This document shows, piece after piece, positions 5,749 through 5,811 of a stretch of DNA of 5,811 nt. Origin of the DNA: DATBAK01 sp036787815 (lineage in GTDB: Bacteria > Actinomycetota > Acidimicrobiia > IMCC26256 > PALSA-610). The position numbers and the translations under genes are program-made. The notes below the pieces were generated by a model. It worked only from the letters and a program-made list of their open reading frames with translations. It was not told the origin of the DNA and did not search any database. Each line of letters begins with the position of its first letter. Within the stretch, counting starts at the first letter, position 1. The stretch is taken from NCBI GenBank assembly GCA_036787815.1, contig DAIQOP010000255.1:1-5811 (forward strand). The letters are read 5' to 3'.

Positions 5749-5811
5749 ATGGCGTTGGGTGGTGTGGAGCGGTTGCGGGCCGCGATCGACGAGCTCGCGC
5801 GAGCCGAGATC
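5749..5811 (+). CDS. N-terminus of an SOS-controlled gene, possibly a DUF222/HNH (13E12-type) protein; cut by window end
   Basis: Only the first 21 codons are present and the frame is open to the window edge. The peptide starts MALGGVERLRAAIDELARAE, an amphipathic helix of a sort often seen at the start of DUF222-containing HNH endonuclease-like proteins of actinobacteria. Members of that group (the 13E12 repeat family of Mycobacterium) are known to carry LexA boxes, which agrees with the operator directly upstream. Another LexA-regulated product would fit as well, since 21 residues cannot settle the family. The ATG at 5749 is chosen because a leaderless-type -10 sits 6 nt before it and the codons that follow are G/C-ending, like the neighbours. 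The ATG at 5741 is in a different frame and within the -10. That a gene starts here is likely; the family name is a guess. Confidence 0.6.
   Translation, partial: MALGGVERLRAAIDELARAEI

Noticed and set aside
1..5811. CRISPR arrays, tRNA/rRNA genes, insertion sequences, riboswitches
   Set aside because: No regularly spaced long repeats, no cloverleaf or rRNA-like sequence, no transposase or terminal inverted repeats, and no untranslated region long enough for a known riboswitch were found.

Overview
The window is high-GC bacterial DNA (third codon positions almost all G or C) with tightly packed genes. The gene content points to an actinobacterium: an F420-type LLM oxidoreductase, a polyphosphate-glucokinase-like ROK kinase, an amtB-glnK pair whose GlnK keeps Tyr51, a mycobacterial/Bacillus-type LexA box, and several promoters of the TANNNT leaderless kind. 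A lineage such as Acidimicrobiia would fit, but that is inference, since nothing here fixes the taxon.

Layout. 67-819 (minus) is a ROK-family sugar kinase, probably a polyphosphate glucokinase. A possible 40-residue ORF (833-955, minus) lies 13 bp upstream of it and could be translationally coupled to it. Divergent from these, 987-1841 (plus) encodes a TIGR03560-like LLM class F420-dependent oxidoreductase. After a 151-bp gap holding a hairpin and a leaderless-type promoter, 1993-3984 (plus) encodes a complete S9-family serine peptidase (beta-propeller plus alpha/beta-hydrolase, catalytic triad intact). A 107-bp gap with a hairpin, an 11-bp periodic repeat and a -10-like box precedes the nitrogen operon: amtB (4092-5324) and glnK (5339-5677), 14 bp apart. 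After a weak hairpin comes a near-perfect LexA (SOS) box, immediately upstream of a -10 element and the first 21 codons of a gene cut off by the window end (5749 onward). That gene may be a DUF222/HNH (13E12-type) protein.

How the genes work together. Only amtB and glnK form an obvious functional unit: an ammonium channel and the PII protein that plugs it when nitrogen is plentiful. The kinase, oxidoreductase and peptidase look like independent housekeeping or metabolic genes with their own promoters. The terminal gene appears to be under DNA-damage control.

I see no clearly new multi-gene system. The points most worth a second look are the SOS-controlled gene at the right edge, the small ORF in front of the kinase, the recurring leaderless promoter architecture, the periodic repeat in front of amtB, and a substitution at the substrate-recruitment Trp of AmtB.
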